DNA from: JAXHMB01 sp034521755
GTDB lineage: Bacteria > Bacteroidota > Rhodothermia > Balneolales > Balneolaceae
Direction of reading: 5' to 3'
DNA length: 64,000 bases
Assembly: GCA_034521755.1 (NCBI GenBank)
Contig: JAXHMB010000004.1
Span: forward strand, 682,001-746,000
This document shows positions 1 to 9,282 of this stretch, in pieces (position 1 is the first letter of the stretch; the number at the start of each line of letters is the position of its first letter). The translations under genes and the position numbers were made by a program. The notes beneath the pieces are model-generated. The model was not told where the DNA came from. It searched no databases and saw only the letters and a list, made by a program, of their open reading frames with translations.

Positions 1-1229
1 AGTTCGACGAGGCTTACAAAAAGTATAAGGATCAAATTCAAATGCCGGGATTTCGTCCGGGCAAGGTGCCGCTAAACATCGTAAAGAAGCGTTTTGGCGA
101 TGAAATTGAGCAGGAAGAAATCAACAAGTACATTCAGGAAGTTTTTGAAAATGAAGTAGTTCCTGAATATGAGCCTGTCGGTGAAAGCCAGATGCTGGAT
201 CTCACCTGGGAAGATGATCAGCTGGAAGCCAAGTTCAAGATTGGTTCAAAGCCGGATTTTGAAATTGAAGACCTGAGTAAGGTCAAAGTAGATCGACTGG
301 TGCATGATGTTACCGATGAAGAAGTGATGGAAGAAGTTGATCGTACGCTGGAAAACCAGGGCAACTGGGAAGAAGTGGATGATAAGATTACCGAAAAATC
401 AAAAGTAACAGTTGATGTCATTCATCTTGATGATGATGGAGAGCCGGTTGAAGGGCAAAAAGACGAAGATCAGGAGATTGATCTCCGCAAAGACGAGTTC
501 AAAGAATTCAAGGATGACCTTTTGGGTCAAAAAGCAGGAGATGAAGTAGATGTAGAAGTAGGTCATGATGACCACACGCACCGCTTTCACCTGATTATTA
601 AAAAGGTAGAGATTCCTCATAAAGCTGAACTGACCGATGAGTTTGTTAAAAAGCAGAGCAATGAGGAAGCTAAAAATGTGGATGAGTACAAAAGCTTGCT
701 AAAGAGTCGCATTCAGGATTATTATGATCAGTCGGCTGATGACCTATTTAAAAACGATGTAATTGATGAGCTTGTTGAAGCCCATGATATTGAAGTTCCC
801 GAAGTATTTAAGGAGCAGGTACTCAACCAGTATGTACAGCGTGTAGCCCAACAATCGGGTGGAGAGCTTCCTGCAGGTTTTGATGAGGAAGAGTACAAAG
901 AAAACATGCAGGAGCGTGCAGAAAGGGACGCAAAATGGTTCTTCATCAATGAAAAGCTGCAAGAAAAATTTGATGATATTGAAATAAAACCCGAAGATGT
1001 GGACGAATACTTACAGGCAGAAGCTGCCCGTTATGGTGTTACCATTGATCAAATGCGCAATATGTTTGCACAGAATCCACAGCAGCTGGAAAGCCTGAGA
1101 AACAGTATTCGAGAAGATAAGGTTTTTGAGAAGCTGAAGGGCGAAGTTAAGATCAAGGAAATAAGCAAAGAGAAATACCAGGAAAAATACGACGAAAAAG
1201 TTAAGGCCGGAGCGGCTGCAACGAAGTAA
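1..1229 (+). CDS. tig: Trigger factor, 5'-truncated by window edge
   Basis: Ribosome-bound chaperone and peptidyl-prolyl isomerase-like protein that receives nascent chains at the exit tunnel. The frame enters the window open (first full codon at base 3), so roughly 35 N-terminal residues lie outside. The ribosome-docking signature GFRPGKVP is visible at the very beginning (E. coli has GFRKGKVP), and the C-terminal helical arms fill the second half. The visible 408 residues plus the missing part fit the family length of about 430-450. The protein is strongly acidic, as often seen in salt-adapted bacteria. It lies 21 bp upstream of clpP, the classic tig-clpP-clpX order. The first ATG at 42 is internal to the domain and is not the real start. 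Confidence 0.95.
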   Translation, partial: FDEAYKKYKDQIQMPGFRPGKVPLNIVKKRFGDEIEQEEINKYIQEVFENEVVPEYEPVGESQMLDLTWEDDQLEAKFKIGSKPDFEIEDLSKVKVDRLVHDVTDEEVMEEVDRTLENQGNWEEVDDKITEKSKVTVDVIHLDDDGEPVEGQKDEDQEIDLRKDEFKEFKDDLLGQKAGDEVDVEVGHDDHTHRFHLIIKKVEIPHKAELTDEFVKKQSNEEAKNVDEYKSLLKSRIQDYYDQSADDLFKNDVIDELVEAHDIEVPEVFKEQVLNQYVQRVAQQSGGELPAGFDEEEYKENMQERAERDAKWFFINEKLQEKFDDIEIKPEDVDEYLQAEAARYGVTIDQMRNMFAQNPQQLESLRNSIREDKVFEKLKGEVKIKEISKEKYQEKYDEKVKAGAAATK

Positions 1230-1250
1230 AATCAATAATTACTGATTATT

Positions 1251-1904
1251 ATGACCAAACAACCACTTTTTGAAATGCCGGATATGAGCAACAGAGAAGA
1301 GATCCAAAATAACAATTTGGTACCCATGGTGGTAGAAAAAACAAGCCGTGGAGAGCGTGCTTATGACATCTATTCGCGCCTTCTTAAAGATCGAATCGTT
1401 TTCCTTGGAACGCCTGTTAACGACGTTGTAGCCAGTTCAATCGTTGCTCAGATGCTCTTTTTGGAGTCAGAAGATCCAGAAAAAGATATTAATTTGTATA
1501 TTAACAGTCCTGGCGGCGTAGTTTCTGCCGGTTTGGCTATTTATGACACCATGCAGTATGTAAAGTGTGATATAGCCACAACGTGTGTAGGTATGGCTGC
1601 TTCTATGGGTGCGGTACTGCTTACCGGCGGCACCAAAGGCAAACGTAATTTGTTGGCAAATGCGCGTGTTATGATTCACCAGCCATTAGGCGGTGTTCAG
1701 GGACAAGCCAGTGATATTGAAATTGAGGCACAGGAAATCATCCGAATTAAAAACCTGTTAACCGGTCTTATTGCGGAGCACAGCGGGCAGGATCAAGAGC
1801 AGGTGCTTGAAGATTCTGACCGAAATAAATGGATGAGTGCTGATGAGGCTAAAGATTATGGCCTTGTTGACAATGTGATGAAGCGAAGCGACAAAAAATC
1901 CTAA
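1251..1904 (+). CDS. clpP: ATP-dependent Clp protease proteolytic subunit
   Basis: Serine peptidase of family S14 that forms the double-heptamer proteolytic chamber fed by ClpX in the cytoplasm. The 217-residue length is typical with a short propeptide-like N-terminal extension. The catalytic Ser is about residue 118 in [10 protein letters not shown] and the catalytic His about 143 in MIHQPLGG; an acidic D-S-D-R stretch near 188-191 supplies the Asp. The oxyanion/strand motif INSPGG is at about 85-89. It sits between tig and clpX with short spacers (21 and 22 bp), so co-transcription is likely. ATG at 1251 is the only sensible start. Confidence 0.97.
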   Translation: MTKQPLFEMPDMSNREEIQNNNLVPMVVEKTSRGERAYDIYSRLLKDRIVFLGTPVNDVVASSIVAQMLFLESEDPEKDINLYINSPGGVVSAGLAIYDTMQYVKCDIATTCVGMAASMGAVLLTGGTKGKRNLLANARVMIHQPLGGVQGQASDIEIEAQEIIRIKNLLTGLIAEHSGQDQEQVLEDSDRNKWMSADEAKDYGLVDNVMKRSDKKS

Positions 1905-1926
1905 GGTTTTTTAAACCTCTTTTGCT

Positions 1927-3186
1927 ATGAGCGACAAAGAAAATAACGATAAAACAATTCATTGCTCGTTCTGCGGCCGATCAAGCCAGGAAGTGAACAG
2001 TATGGTTGCCGGGCCGGAAGACGTCTATATTTGTGACCGCTGTGTTTCTGATGCATCCGGAATTGTAAAGAGCGACTTGGCTTCAATGTCCAAAAAGCGT
2101 GATAAAAAATATAAACCCCTTCTCAAACCGGCCGAGATCAAGGGAAAGCTGGATGATTATGTGATTGGCCAGGAGGGAGCGAAGAAGACCCTTTCTGTTG
2201 CCGTTTATAATCATTACAAACGGCTCAGCGCCGAACAGCAAGATCCCAATGACGATACCGTCATTGAAAAGAGTAATATTATTTTGCTGGGACCTACCGG
2301 TTGTGGTAAAACCCTTTTGGCACGTACACTGGCTGATATTATTGATGTGCCTTTCACTATAGCTGATGCTACTGTTCTTACGGAAGCAGGTTACGTTGGT
2401 GAAGATGTGGAAAGCATTCTTTCCAGCCTGCTGCAAACTGCTGATTATGATGTAGAACAAGCCAAACGTGGTATTGTTTATATTGATGAGGTAGATAAAG
2501 TAGCTCGCAAAAGCGATAATCCATCTATCACTCGCGATGTTTCAGGTGAAGGCGTTCAGCAGGCACTGCTTAAAATTTTAGAAGGAACCGTTGCCAATAT
2601 ACCGCCCAAAGGTGGACGAAAGCATCCGGAGCAAAATTTTATACAGGTTGACACGTCGGATATTCTCTTTATCTGTGGTGGTGCCTTTAGCGGACTAGAA
2701 GAAATTATATCGCGTCGTCTTTCTGTAAGCGCCATGGGATTTCAGTCTGATGAACAGGTTAAGTTCGACAAGGACGATCCCGATATTTTCACGTATGTAG
2801 AACCTGAAGACTTGCAGAAGTTTGGTTTGATTCCAGAACTTATCGGACGTTTGCCTGTTATTTCAGGATTGCATCAGCTTTCCAAAAGTGCAATGATTGA
2901 CATTTTGATTCAGCCCAAGAATTCATTGGTTAAGCAGTATAAAAAACTGTTCAAAATGGAAGGCGTTGAACTGGTTTTTGAAGAAGATGCTCTAGAAATA
3001 ATTGTTGATAAAGCTTTAAAACGAAAAACCGGTGCACGTGGACTTCGTTCTATTATGGAGTCAGAGATGCTTGATATTATGTATTCCATCCCATCCATGA
3101 AGAATATTGAGCGTTGTGTCATCACCAAAGAAACTATACAGGATGATGCACCGCCGGTTTACGAGAAGCGAAAAGCATCGGCGTAG
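1927..3186 (+). CDS. clpX: ClpX ATPase, specificity subunit of ClpXP
   Basis: AAA+ unfoldase that recognises tagged substrates and threads them into ClpP. The N-terminal zinc-binding domain has four Cys (about 13, 16, 36, 39). Walker A GPTGCGKT is at about 122-129, the pore loop GYVGE at about 156-160, Walker B with VYIDEVDK at about 184-191, a ClpP-contacting loop region at KNSLVKQY, and sensor-2 RGLRSIME near the C-terminus. The 419-residue length is normal. It closes the tig-clpP-clpX block and is followed by a clear hairpin terminator at 3215-3247. Confidence 0.97.
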   Translation: MSDKENNDKTIHCSFCGRSSQEVNSMVAGPEDVYICDRCVSDASGIVKSDLASMSKKRDKKYKPLLKPAEIKGKLDDYVIGQEGAKKTLSVAVYNHYKRLSAEQQDPNDDTVIEKSNIILLGPTGCGKTLLARTLADIIDVPFTIADATVLTEAGYVGEDVESILSSLLQTADYDVEQAKRGIVYIDEVDKVARKSDNPSITRDVSGEGVQQALLKILEGTVANIPPKGGRKHPEQNFIQVDTSDILFICGGAFSGLEEIISRRLSVSAMGFQSDEQVKFDKDDPDIFTYVEPEDLQKFGLIPELIGRLPVISGLHQLSKSAMIDILIQPKNSLVKQYKKLFKMEGVELVFEEDALEIIVDKALKRKTGARGLRSIMESEMLDIMYSIPSMKNIERCVITKETIQDDAPPVYEKRKASA

Positions 3187-3214
3187 TTTAGGCATCAAAA
3201 TATTTTTTAAGATT

Positions 3215-3247
3215 AAAGCTCTTCATTTTATGAGGAGCTTTTTTTAT
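3215..3247 (+). terminator. Intrinsic terminator after clpX
   Basis: A 12-bp stem AAAGCTCTTCAT / ATGAGGAGCTTT with one G-U pair and a short loop runs directly into a T-rich tract. It lies 29 bp after the clpX stop and fits termination of the tig-clpP-clpX transcript. Confidence 0.8.
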
Positions 3248-3262
3248 TTATGCATTATGAAA

Positions 3263-3312
3263 GTGAGACGTGAAACGTGAAAAGGGATTCCTTTTGAATT
3301 CTCACGTCTCAC
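3263..3312. repeat. Nested palindrome GTGAGACGTGA...TCACGTCTCAC
   Basis: Perfect 11-bp inverted arms (3263-3273 and 3302-3312) enclose a second small palindrome AAAAGG-GATT-CCTTTT. It sits in the spacer between clpX and the histidine kinase gene. There is no T-run directly after the stem, so it is not a canonical terminator. It could be a small dispersed palindrome or an operator. Confidence 0.55.
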
Positions 3313-3392
3313 CTCTGCTCTAAACTCTTTTCAATAATTACGTATTTTTAGAAAATTTGATTAATCTGATTGCCAGATAAACTATTTGCTCC

Positions 3393-4694
3393 ATGAAGAT
3401 TTCGCTTACATCAAACAGGATTAATATTGTACTGATTTGCCTGCTGATACTGTTGGGCATAGGCTCTTATGCCTATAACCAGTATGTTGTTGAGCAGATG
3501 CTTGAGCAGGAAAGGTCAAGTGTGGAGCTGTATGCCAAGGCTATAGAATACACGAGTAACCCGGTGCAGGAAGAGATTAACCGGAATCTTTTGAAAGCTA
3601 TAGATATGCTCAAATCAAACCCTGCGGTTTCTGACAGCGTAATTAGCATGATAGAACGAGCAGAATCTGATAAAACCTCGCAAACCTTTGTAACTACCGA
3701 GATATTGTTTGATGAGGAACGGAATAATGTTCCTACAATTATATTGGATGAACGAGGTGAAATTATCTATTGGGTAAATCTGGATGAAAAACCGGATCAG
3801 GAGACGATAAAAGAATTTTCTCAAATGCACCTGCCCATAGAAATTAAGCTTGGAAACGATGAGTATAGCCAGATGCAGTATGTGTATTATGGAGAAAGTC
3901 CTACAGTTCAGCTATTACGCTATTTTCCCTATATCCAGCTGACGCTATTGGCTATTTTGCTGGGTGTGGCTTATATCAGTTTTAGGACTATCACAAGGTC
4001 TGAGCAGTCGAACCTTTGGGTGGGTATGACCCGCGAAGCGGCACACCAGCTGGGTACTCCGCTCTCGAGTTTATATGGCTGGGTTGAATTATTGAAAGAA
4101 GAAAAAAATGATGATGAATTTACCCAGAATATTTGCAACGAACTAGAAAGTGATATCACCAGGCTGCGAGGTGTCGCTGAGCGTTTCAACAAAATTGGCT
4201 CAGAGCCGGAGCTGCAACCCATGAAAGTTGATAATATCCTTGATCCTGTAATTGACTACATGGAACATCGCCTGCCACAGCTGGGCAAAAATGTAGATGT
4301 AAAGCGGTCTGTTAATTCCAATGCAGAAGTGAATGTAAATCCGGAACTGTTTCAGTGGGCGGTGGAAAATATTATTAAGAATGCCATGGATGCCGTTCAC
4401 AGTTCACAAAATGATGCTTATGTGGCAATTAAGATTCACCAGATTGAAGAAGAACTTGCTATTGATATTCAGGACTCGGGCAGCGGCATTGAAAAAAAAT
4501 ATCATGAAGAAGTGTTTAAGCCGGGCTACAGCACTAAAAAACGAGGCTGGGGCCTGGGATTAAGTCTTACCAAAAGAATTGTAGAGGAGTATCATAAGGG
4601 AAGGGTATTTGTGCTTAAGTCTGAACCTGGTGAGGGAACAACAATCAGGATTGTACTGGATATTGCAGAAGAAGGAAAAGAAAAAAGCAGTTAA
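3393..4694 (+). CDS. Membrane sensor histidine kinase
   Basis: Two-component kinase of unknown signal. Two hydrophobic helices (about 10-27 and 180-198) bracket an extracytoplasmic sensor of about 150 residues. No HAMP linker is evident: the H-box AAHQLGTPLSSL (phospho-acceptor His about 218) follows the second helix by only some 20 residues. The ATPase domain shows an N-box (ENIIKNAMDAV), G1 (DSGSGI) and G2 (GWGLGLSL). No response regulator gene is adjacent, so it is an orphan here. Its stop codon overlaps the stop of the convergent sigma factor gene by a few bases. Confidence 0.88.
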   Translation: MKISLTSNRINIVLICLLILLGIGSYAYNQYVVEQMLEQERSSVELYAKAIEYTSNPVQEEINRNLLKAIDMLKSNPAVSDSVISMIERAESDKTSQTFVTTEILFDEERNNVPTIILDERGEIIYWVNLDEKPDQETIKEFSQMHLPIEIKLGNDEYSQMQYVYYGESPTVQLLRYFPYIQLTLLAILLGVAYISFRTITRSEQSNLWVGMTREAAHQLGTPLSSLYGWVELLKEEKNDDEFTQNICNELESDITRLRGVAERFNKIGSEPELQPMKVDNILDPVIDYMEHRLPQLGKNVDVKRSVNSNAEVNVNPELFQWAVENIIKNAMDAVHSSQNDAYVAIKIHQIEEELAIDIQDSGSGIEKKYHEEVFKPGYSTKKRGWGLGLSLTKRIVEEYHKGRVFVLKSEPGEGTTIRIVLDIAEEGKEKSS

Positions 4695-5266
4695 TCCGGC
4701 TGATACCCTCGTTGTTCTGCATATTCCATCAGCTGTGATTTTAGCAGATTTCTGCCTCGGTGTAACCGTGACCGAATGGTACCAATAGGCACATCCAGCA
4801 TGTTGGCAATTTCTTCGTAGGTAAAGCCTTCTACATCACAGAGTAAAACAACGGTGCGAAAATCTTCCGGCAGTTCTTCCAGGGCATTGGAGATATCATC
4901 ATCAATCAGTTCGCGAAACATTCGGTCTTCCAGATCGGAAGTATCCGTACGGTCGGCACGGATGGTTTCGTAGAATGAAGAAACCTCGTCATAATCAACC
5001 TGATTGGGTTGCTTAGATTGCTTGCGGTAATTGTTGATGTACGAGTTTTTGAGAATGCGGAACAGCCATGCTTTTGCATTTGTCCCTTTCTCATAACTGC
5101 TAAAAAACCGATAGGCTTTGACGATAGTATCCTGCACCAAATCCTCAGCATCATTCGGATCGGAAGTAAGCCGCAGTCCAAAATTATACATAGCATCGAG
5201 GTGAGGAATAATTTCTTCCTCAAAGTCTTCCTGCTTCTTAATTTCTTCTTTATTTAACTCAGCCAT
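4691..5266 (-). CDS. ECF-type RNA polymerase sigma factor
   Basis: Group IV (RpoE-like) sigma-70 factor that redirects RNA polymerase to stress or envelope promoters. Region 2 is seen around NDAEDLVQDTIVKAY (core binding and -10 recognition). Region 4 is the C-terminal helix-turn-helix EGFTYEEIANMLDVPIGTIR. I chose ATG at 5266, preceded by an AGCGGG Shine-Dalgarno-like stretch, over an in-frame TTG six codons upstream; this gives 191 residues. No anti-sigma gene lies next to it; instead it converges on a sensor kinase gene with a 4-base overlap. The regulon cannot be read from this window. Confidence 0.9.
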   Translation of the reverse strand: MAELNKEEIKKQEDFEEEIIPHLDAMYNFGLRLTSDPNDAEDLVQDTIVKAYRFFSSYEKGTNAKAWLFRILKNSYINNYRKQSKQPNQVDYDEVSSFYETIRADRTDTSDLEDRMFRELIDDDISNALEELPEDFRTVVLLCDVEGFTYEEIANMLDVPIGTIRSRLHRGRNLLKSQLMEYAEQRGYQPD

Positions 5267-5605
5267 CCCGCTAAAATTGGTCAATATTGCAGAATTATTT
5301 AATTAGTATCATCAACAATGCTACAGTTATTTAAGATAGTGAATCATAATAGAGAATCTATTATTAAATCTTAAATAGATTGTATTGATGTATCTGTTAG
5401 TAATTTTCTAACGAAAATAATGATAAAATGTTCATGTGAAGGTATTTTGAAGCGTATCTGCCTTTGAGAAGGCTTTGCAAACCCCCCAAATCGAGCCTGT
5501 CATTGCGAGCCTGAGAAGCAATCCCCCAATCAAAGTTCCTAAAGGGAGATCGCCACACTTCGTTCGCGATGACAGTAAGGTTTTGCAAAGGTTTCTAAAA
5601 AGTAA
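5267..5605. other. Gene-free spacer with palindromic element
   Basis: About 340 bp between the sigma factor start and the end of the CPBP protease gene. The sigma-proximal half (to about 5440) is AT-rich and probably carries the sigma gene promoter, but I cannot assign boxes with confidence. The rest is occupied by the inverted-repeat element at 5473-5590. No coding sequence is credible here. Confidence 0.7.
5473..5590. repeat. Intergenic palindromic element, TGTCATTGCGAG type
   Basis: Outer arms CTTTGCAAA / TTTGCAAAG (5473-5481 and 5582-5590) enclose an inner pair CTGTCATTGCGAG (5497-5509) and CGCGATGACAG (5565-5575). The TGTCAT...ATGACA ends match the elements at 7475, 25984 and 55275, but the inner sequence differs, so this may be a separate subfamily. 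Sequences beginning GTCATTGCGAG are common dispersed intergenic repeats in FCB-group genomes. Confidence 0.7.
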
Positions 5606-6337
5606 TTAGAGGAAGGCTACAAGCATGATATCATACATGGCGTGAGTCCACGCAGCCATGCCAAATCCTCTCCAAATGTAGATGGCGTTCAGGGCAAGCC
5701 CGAACAGGAACCGGAACAGAAAAGAGCTAAACATAAAGGGATCGCCCAAAGCGCCAACGTAATGAACTGCACTAAACAGCAGTGCCGCTGAAATCATAGC
5801 TGATGCCATCGACATCCATTGCTTATCAAAGATCAATTTGAAAAGATAGAGTAGAGCTGAGACCAAAATGACTCTGAAGAAAAGTTCTTCATACAGCCCG
5901 GCGCCTAATGAAAGTGCCAGTTGTTGCAAGGTAGAAAGAGAATCCACCGTCTCGGGTTGTACCATTTGCAGCAGGGCACCTATTGTTGAGGAAATAATAA
6001 GGGCCAGCAAAAAAGCATAAGCTGAGGCTTCGAGCAGCATCCCCCCAAAGTAGCTGACTTTAAGCTTGGAAAGCCGGTTTCGTTCTCTGTAAAGTATGAT
6101 AATGCCGATAAGGGCTACAAAAATGAGCGTGATGGAGAGTATATCCTTACCGAGATAAGAGAACAGGGTTTTAATCCACACATCAACAGAGATACGTACT
6201 ACCTGTTCGGAGTCGGGCTGAGAAATAAAAATAAGGACTTCGTACAGCAGCAACAGCGGCAAGCTGATCAGGTAGCTGTACAGCAGGCTATGCGTGCTGT
6301 TAAAATAGGTTTTTACAGATTGATTTAGCTTGCTCAT
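5606..6337 (-). CDS. CPBP family intramembrane metalloprotease
   Basis: Multi-pass membrane protein of the CPBP/Abi (CAAX-protease-like) family. About seven hydrophobic segments are visible. The signature glutamates are in YEELFFR (about 149-155), followed by a conserved His about 192 (AVHYVG) and a third motif THAMYD (His about 232), in which the usual Asn is Asp. Substrate unknown; relatives process prenylated or membrane proteins. Its ATG overlaps the stop of the upstream LysM gene as ATGA, so translation is probably coupled, suggesting a shared envelope role. Confidence 0.85.
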   Translation of the reverse strand: MSKLNQSVKTYFNSTHSLLYSYLISLPLLLLYEVLIFISQPDSEQVVRISVDVWIKTLFSYLGKDILSITLIFVALIGIIILYRERNRLSKLKVSYFGGMLLEASAYAFLLALIISSTIGALLQMVQPETVDSLSTLQQLALSLGAGLYEELFFRVILVSALLYLFKLIFDKQWMSMASAMISAALLFSAVHYVGALGDPFMFSSFLFRFLFGLALNAIYIWRGFGMAAWTHAMYDIMLVAFL

Positions 6338-7446
6338 TGATCCTGGTAAATGTTAACTGATGGGTTGGAAGAGCTGAAATTCAGTGAAGCCCAGGCTTGG
6401 TCGGAAAGTTTAAGTCCACTTCCCGAAATGCGATCGTTGATACGCACATAAATACCCTTATTGGTGACAGGGTTTTCAATAAACATAACCGTACCTATGG
6501 CAATATTGGAATGGGCTGCGGTCAACTCACCGGGGTTATACAATTCGCCGCTGGTTGTAGGCTTGCCCACTTCAGAGCTGCTGTATTTTGCAACAGCCGT
6601 TTTGCCCAGATTTTTAAGGTCTGCAGAAGCGATGTAGGGATTTTCGTATGATTTTGAAGGCGGAGCTAATACAGTAAGCTTTTGTCCCCGCTGAAATTGT
6701 GTTGAAGAAATCCCCGGGTTCAAGGCCTCAAATTCGTCTTTATCCATTTCAAACCGGGAAAGAATATTATCCAGTGACTGATTTTCAGTTAGCGTATAAG
6801 TGATAAACTTTCCCTGCGGTGAAGATTTAGTATCAGCAGCTACAGAAGGGGGTGCGGCTGTTTCTTTGACAGTCAGCTCTTGCCCAATAGCGATATTATT
6901 AGAGCTTAAATCGTTCAGTGCCTTCAGCTCAGTGACGGTCATATTATGAGCGCGGGCTATTTCATAGAGGGTGTCTCCACTTTTTACCGTATAGTAGGTA
7001 TTGCGCTGGGCGGTCTCTTTTACGACGATAGATTTATTTGTATTGTCTCCGCCATTATCTCCATTGGTATAGATAATCAGTTCCTGACCAATAGTAAGAT
7101 TGTTGTCTGAAAGATTATTCCAGCTTTTTAACTCAGGAATGCTCACCCCATACCTCTTTGAAATAGAGAAGAGGGTTTCCTGTGCTTCAACCACATGGGT
7201 TGTCGTGTCTTCTGTGGACTGATCACCCTCAACAATCAGCGACTGCCCCACACGTAATTCGTTGCCTTCCAGGTTGTTCCAGTCTCGTAAATCCTGCACG
7301 GTGATATTATATTCCTTGGCAATGCTAAAGAGTGTTTCACCGGCTTGAACCTGGTGCGTTTTCTGTTGAGCCTGGACTGTAAGGGTTGCTCCTACAATAC
7401 ATAAGAGTGTAAACAATCCGGTTTTAAATATGTTTGATAATTTCAT
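6334..7446 (-). CDS. Secreted LysM-repeat protein with RlpA-like C-terminal domain
   Basis: Predicted exported peptidoglycan-binding protein. A signal peptide spans about 1-27 (ending VQAQQ). Three clear LysM repeats (about 30-73, 83-126, 150-193) and a weaker fourth (about 215-259) are followed by an RlpA-like double-psi beta-barrel (about 284-367). That barrel keeps TSGELYN, LTAAH (His about 312) and VRINDR (Asp about 338), which correspond to the catalytic His and Asp of RlpA lytic transglycosylases. The combination suggests wall binding with glycan-strand cleavage, perhaps at the septum. It overlaps the downstream CPBP gene by 4 bases. Confidence 0.88.
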   Translation of the reverse strand: MKLSNIFKTGLFTLLCIVGATLTVQAQQKTHQVQAGETLFSIAKEYNITVQDLRDWNNLEGNELRVGQSLIVEGDQSTEDTTTHVVEAQETLFSISKRYGVSIPELKSWNNLSDNNLTIGQELIIYTNGDNGGDNTNKSIVVKETAQRNTYYTVKSGDTLYEIARAHNMTVTELKALNDLSSNNIAIGQELTVKETAAPPSVAADTKSSPQGKFITYTLTENQSLDNILSRFEMDKDEFEALNPGISSTQFQRGQKLTVLAPPSKSYENPYIASADLKNLGKTAVAKYSSSEVGKPTTSGELYNPGELTAAHSNIAIGTVMFIENPVTNKGIYVRINDRISGSGLKLSDQAWASLNFSSSNPSVNIYQDQ

Positions 7447-7474
7447 CGTATGATTATTGTTTACAATAAAAGTG

Positions 7475-7586
7475 TGTCATCCTGAACTTGTTTCAGGATC
7501 TAGTGCAACAAAGAACTTTGTTATGATTTCCAGCATAACCAACGGTTTTTGCATCACTAGATCCCGCATCGGAGTGCGGGATGACA
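7475..7586. repeat. Cloverleaf-like intergenic palindrome, TGTCATCC...GGATGACA
   Basis: The outer stem TGTCATCC (7475-7482) pairs with GGATGACA (7579-7586). Inside are a left hairpin CCTGAA/TTCAGG, an inner stem GGATCTAGTG (7496-7505) with CACTAGATCC (7555-7564), a small hairpin AACAAA/TTTGTT, and a right hairpin CCCGCA/TGCGGG. The predicted fold is a multi-arm structure. It fills the spacer between the TPR gene and the LysM gene and shares its ends with the elements at 25984 and 55275. Confidence 0.8.
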
Positions 7587-7597
7587 AGAGTAAAATT

Positions 7598-7939
7598 TCA
7601 GTCTTCAATACCCATTTCAATTTGCAGCTCGGCCAGAGCTTCCTTCAGCTCCGAAGTATTGCGTTTGTGCTCGTTCTTGGAAGCAACGGCAATGCCTTCC
7701 TTATAAATCTCCAGCGCTTTTTCCTGCTGGTCGGTCAGCTCATAGAGTCTGCCCAGATGATAATAAACGCCGTCATACCCGGGATCATTATGCCGAATAT
7801 CTTCAAATAAAATGCGTGCCTTGTTCACTTCGTCATTTTTCAGGAACTCCAGCGCCAGGGCAAACTTCGAGAACGAATCGTTGGGATTCTCCTTTATATA
7901 CGAAGCCAGCTGTTTAACTTTTTTATCGGATGATTCCAT
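7598..7939 (-). CDS. Small tetratricopeptide-repeat protein
   Basis: 113-residue soluble protein with no signal peptide. It appears to consist of two to three TPR-type helical hairpins, for example around DSFSKFALALEFLKN and GVYYHLGRLYELTDQQEKAL. TPR proteins act as protein-binding scaffolds; no specific partner can be inferred. It lies between the chorismate synthase gene and the LysM protein gene on the same strand, about 165 bp after aroC and separated from the LysM gene by a palindromic element. Confidence 0.8.
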   Translation of the reverse strand: MESSDKKVKQLASYIKENPNDSFSKFALALEFLKNDEVNKARILFEDIRHNDPGYDGVYYHLGRLYELTDQQEKALEIYKEGIAVASKNEHKRNTSELKEALAELQIEMGIED

Positions 7940-8103
7940 AGCCTGTTAGCATGTACTCAATAAATGCTGTTGGGTTTCAACAGAAGATAATAAAACATGA
8001 GAAACTCTCCGAGATTCTGTTCACTTAGACAGTTTTATAACGCTTGTCGCTATGCGGGGGAAGGCAACCGCCTGCGCTATATCACTCGTCATTCCCTTAC
8101 TCA

Positions 8104-9282
8104 TCACTTCTTATACCGCTCTTCTATTTCTTCGATAGAATCGCCGCCAAACTTTTCCAGAAACGCATTGGCCAGTACCGGGGCAATGACATTTTCAATA
8201 ACCACAATGGCACGCGGCAGGGCGCACACGTCCGAGCGTTCGTAGCGGGTGTCTTTTTCTTCTTTGGTTTCAATGTCCACCGTTTTGATAGGCGTAAGCA
8301 TGGTGGGAATGGGTTTCATGACTCCGCGAATGATTAGCGGCATGCCGGTAGTTACACCACCTTCAAATCCGCCGAGGCGGTTGGTGCGGCGGCGGTATTC
8401 GCCGTCTTCATAGGTGATTTCATCATGTACCACCTGTCCGTGTCGCCGGCCGGCCTCAAAGCCGAGTCCAATTTCTACGCCTTTCATGGCTTGTGTGCCC
8501 ATAATAGCCTGGGCCAGCTGACCTTCCAGCTTGCGGTCCCAGTGCACAAAGCTGCCAAGTCCCGCAGGCAGGCCGGTAACGACTATTTCATAATGTCCGC
8601 CCAGTGAACTCCCCTCTTTTCTTCGCACAATGATTTCATCGCGCATCTGTTGGGTGAGGTCTTCATCGAGGCAGCGCACGGGTGATTCATCCGAAGCGCG
8701 GAAAATGGCTTCTGCTCCCTCTTTCATTAATGGGTCAACAATATCACGCACGTCTTCCCAGGGTTTTTCATAGCCAATGCTGCCGATGCGGGTAACGTGT
8801 CCGCCTATTTCAATGCCAAAATGCTTGAGCAGGTGTCGTGCCGGCACGCTGCAGGCTACGCGCATGGCTGTTTCGCGCGCACTCGAGCGTTCAATAGAGG
8901 GACGGATGTCATCATAGCGATATTTTTGCACGCCAATGAGGTCGGCATGGCCGGGCCGCGGCACGGTAATTTTTTCCACATCTTTCCCGTCGCCTTCTTT
9001 GTTCATCACTTTGGGCCAGCCGGTATCATCTTTCTCATAAGCACGGTTGGGCATTTGCAGGGCGATGGGTGCTCCGGTTGTTTTACCAAAACGAACTCCG
9101 GAGGAGATAGTGGCGCGATCTTTTTCGAAGGCCATGCGTCCGCCTCGGCCGTATCCTTTTTGGCGGCGGGCCAAATGTAAAGCTATATCATCTTCCGTGA
9201 TGGCAAGGCCGGAGGGCATACCTTCAATAATACCGGTCAATTGTGGTCCGTGTGATTCGCCTGCTGTGAGATATCTGATCAT
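8104..9282 (-). CDS. aroC: Chorismate synthase
   Basis: Last step of the shikimate pathway: anti-1,4-elimination of phosphate from 5-enolpyruvylshikimate-3-phosphate, using reduced FMN. It begins with the signature MIRYLTAGESHGPQL and carries the RSSARETAMRVA and GRRHGQVVHDE regions; HTH-type motifs are absent. The 392-residue length matches the longer chorismate synthase form seen in Bacillus-like and FCB enzymes rather than the ~360-residue enterobacterial form. It appears to be monocistronic or first in a run towards the TPR gene. Confidence 0.96.
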   Translation of the reverse strand: MIRYLTAGESHGPQLTGIIEGMPSGLAITEDDIALHLARRQKGYGRGGRMAFEKDRATISSGVRFGKTTGAPIALQMPNRAYEKDDTGWPKVMNKEGDGKDVEKITVPRPGHADLIGVQKYRYDDIRPSIERSSARETAMRVACSVPARHLLKHFGIEIGGHVTRIGSIGYEKPWEDVRDIVDPLMKEGAEAIFRASDESPVRCLDEDLTQQMRDEIIVRRKEGSSLGGHYEIVVTGLPAGLGSFVHWDRKLEGQLAQAIMGTQAMKGVEIGLGFEAGRRHGQVVHDEITYEDGEYRRRTNRLGGFEGGVTTGMPLIIRGVMKPIPTMLTPIKTVDIETKEEKDTRYERSDVCALPRAIVVIENVIAPVLANAFLEKFGGDSIEEIEERYKK

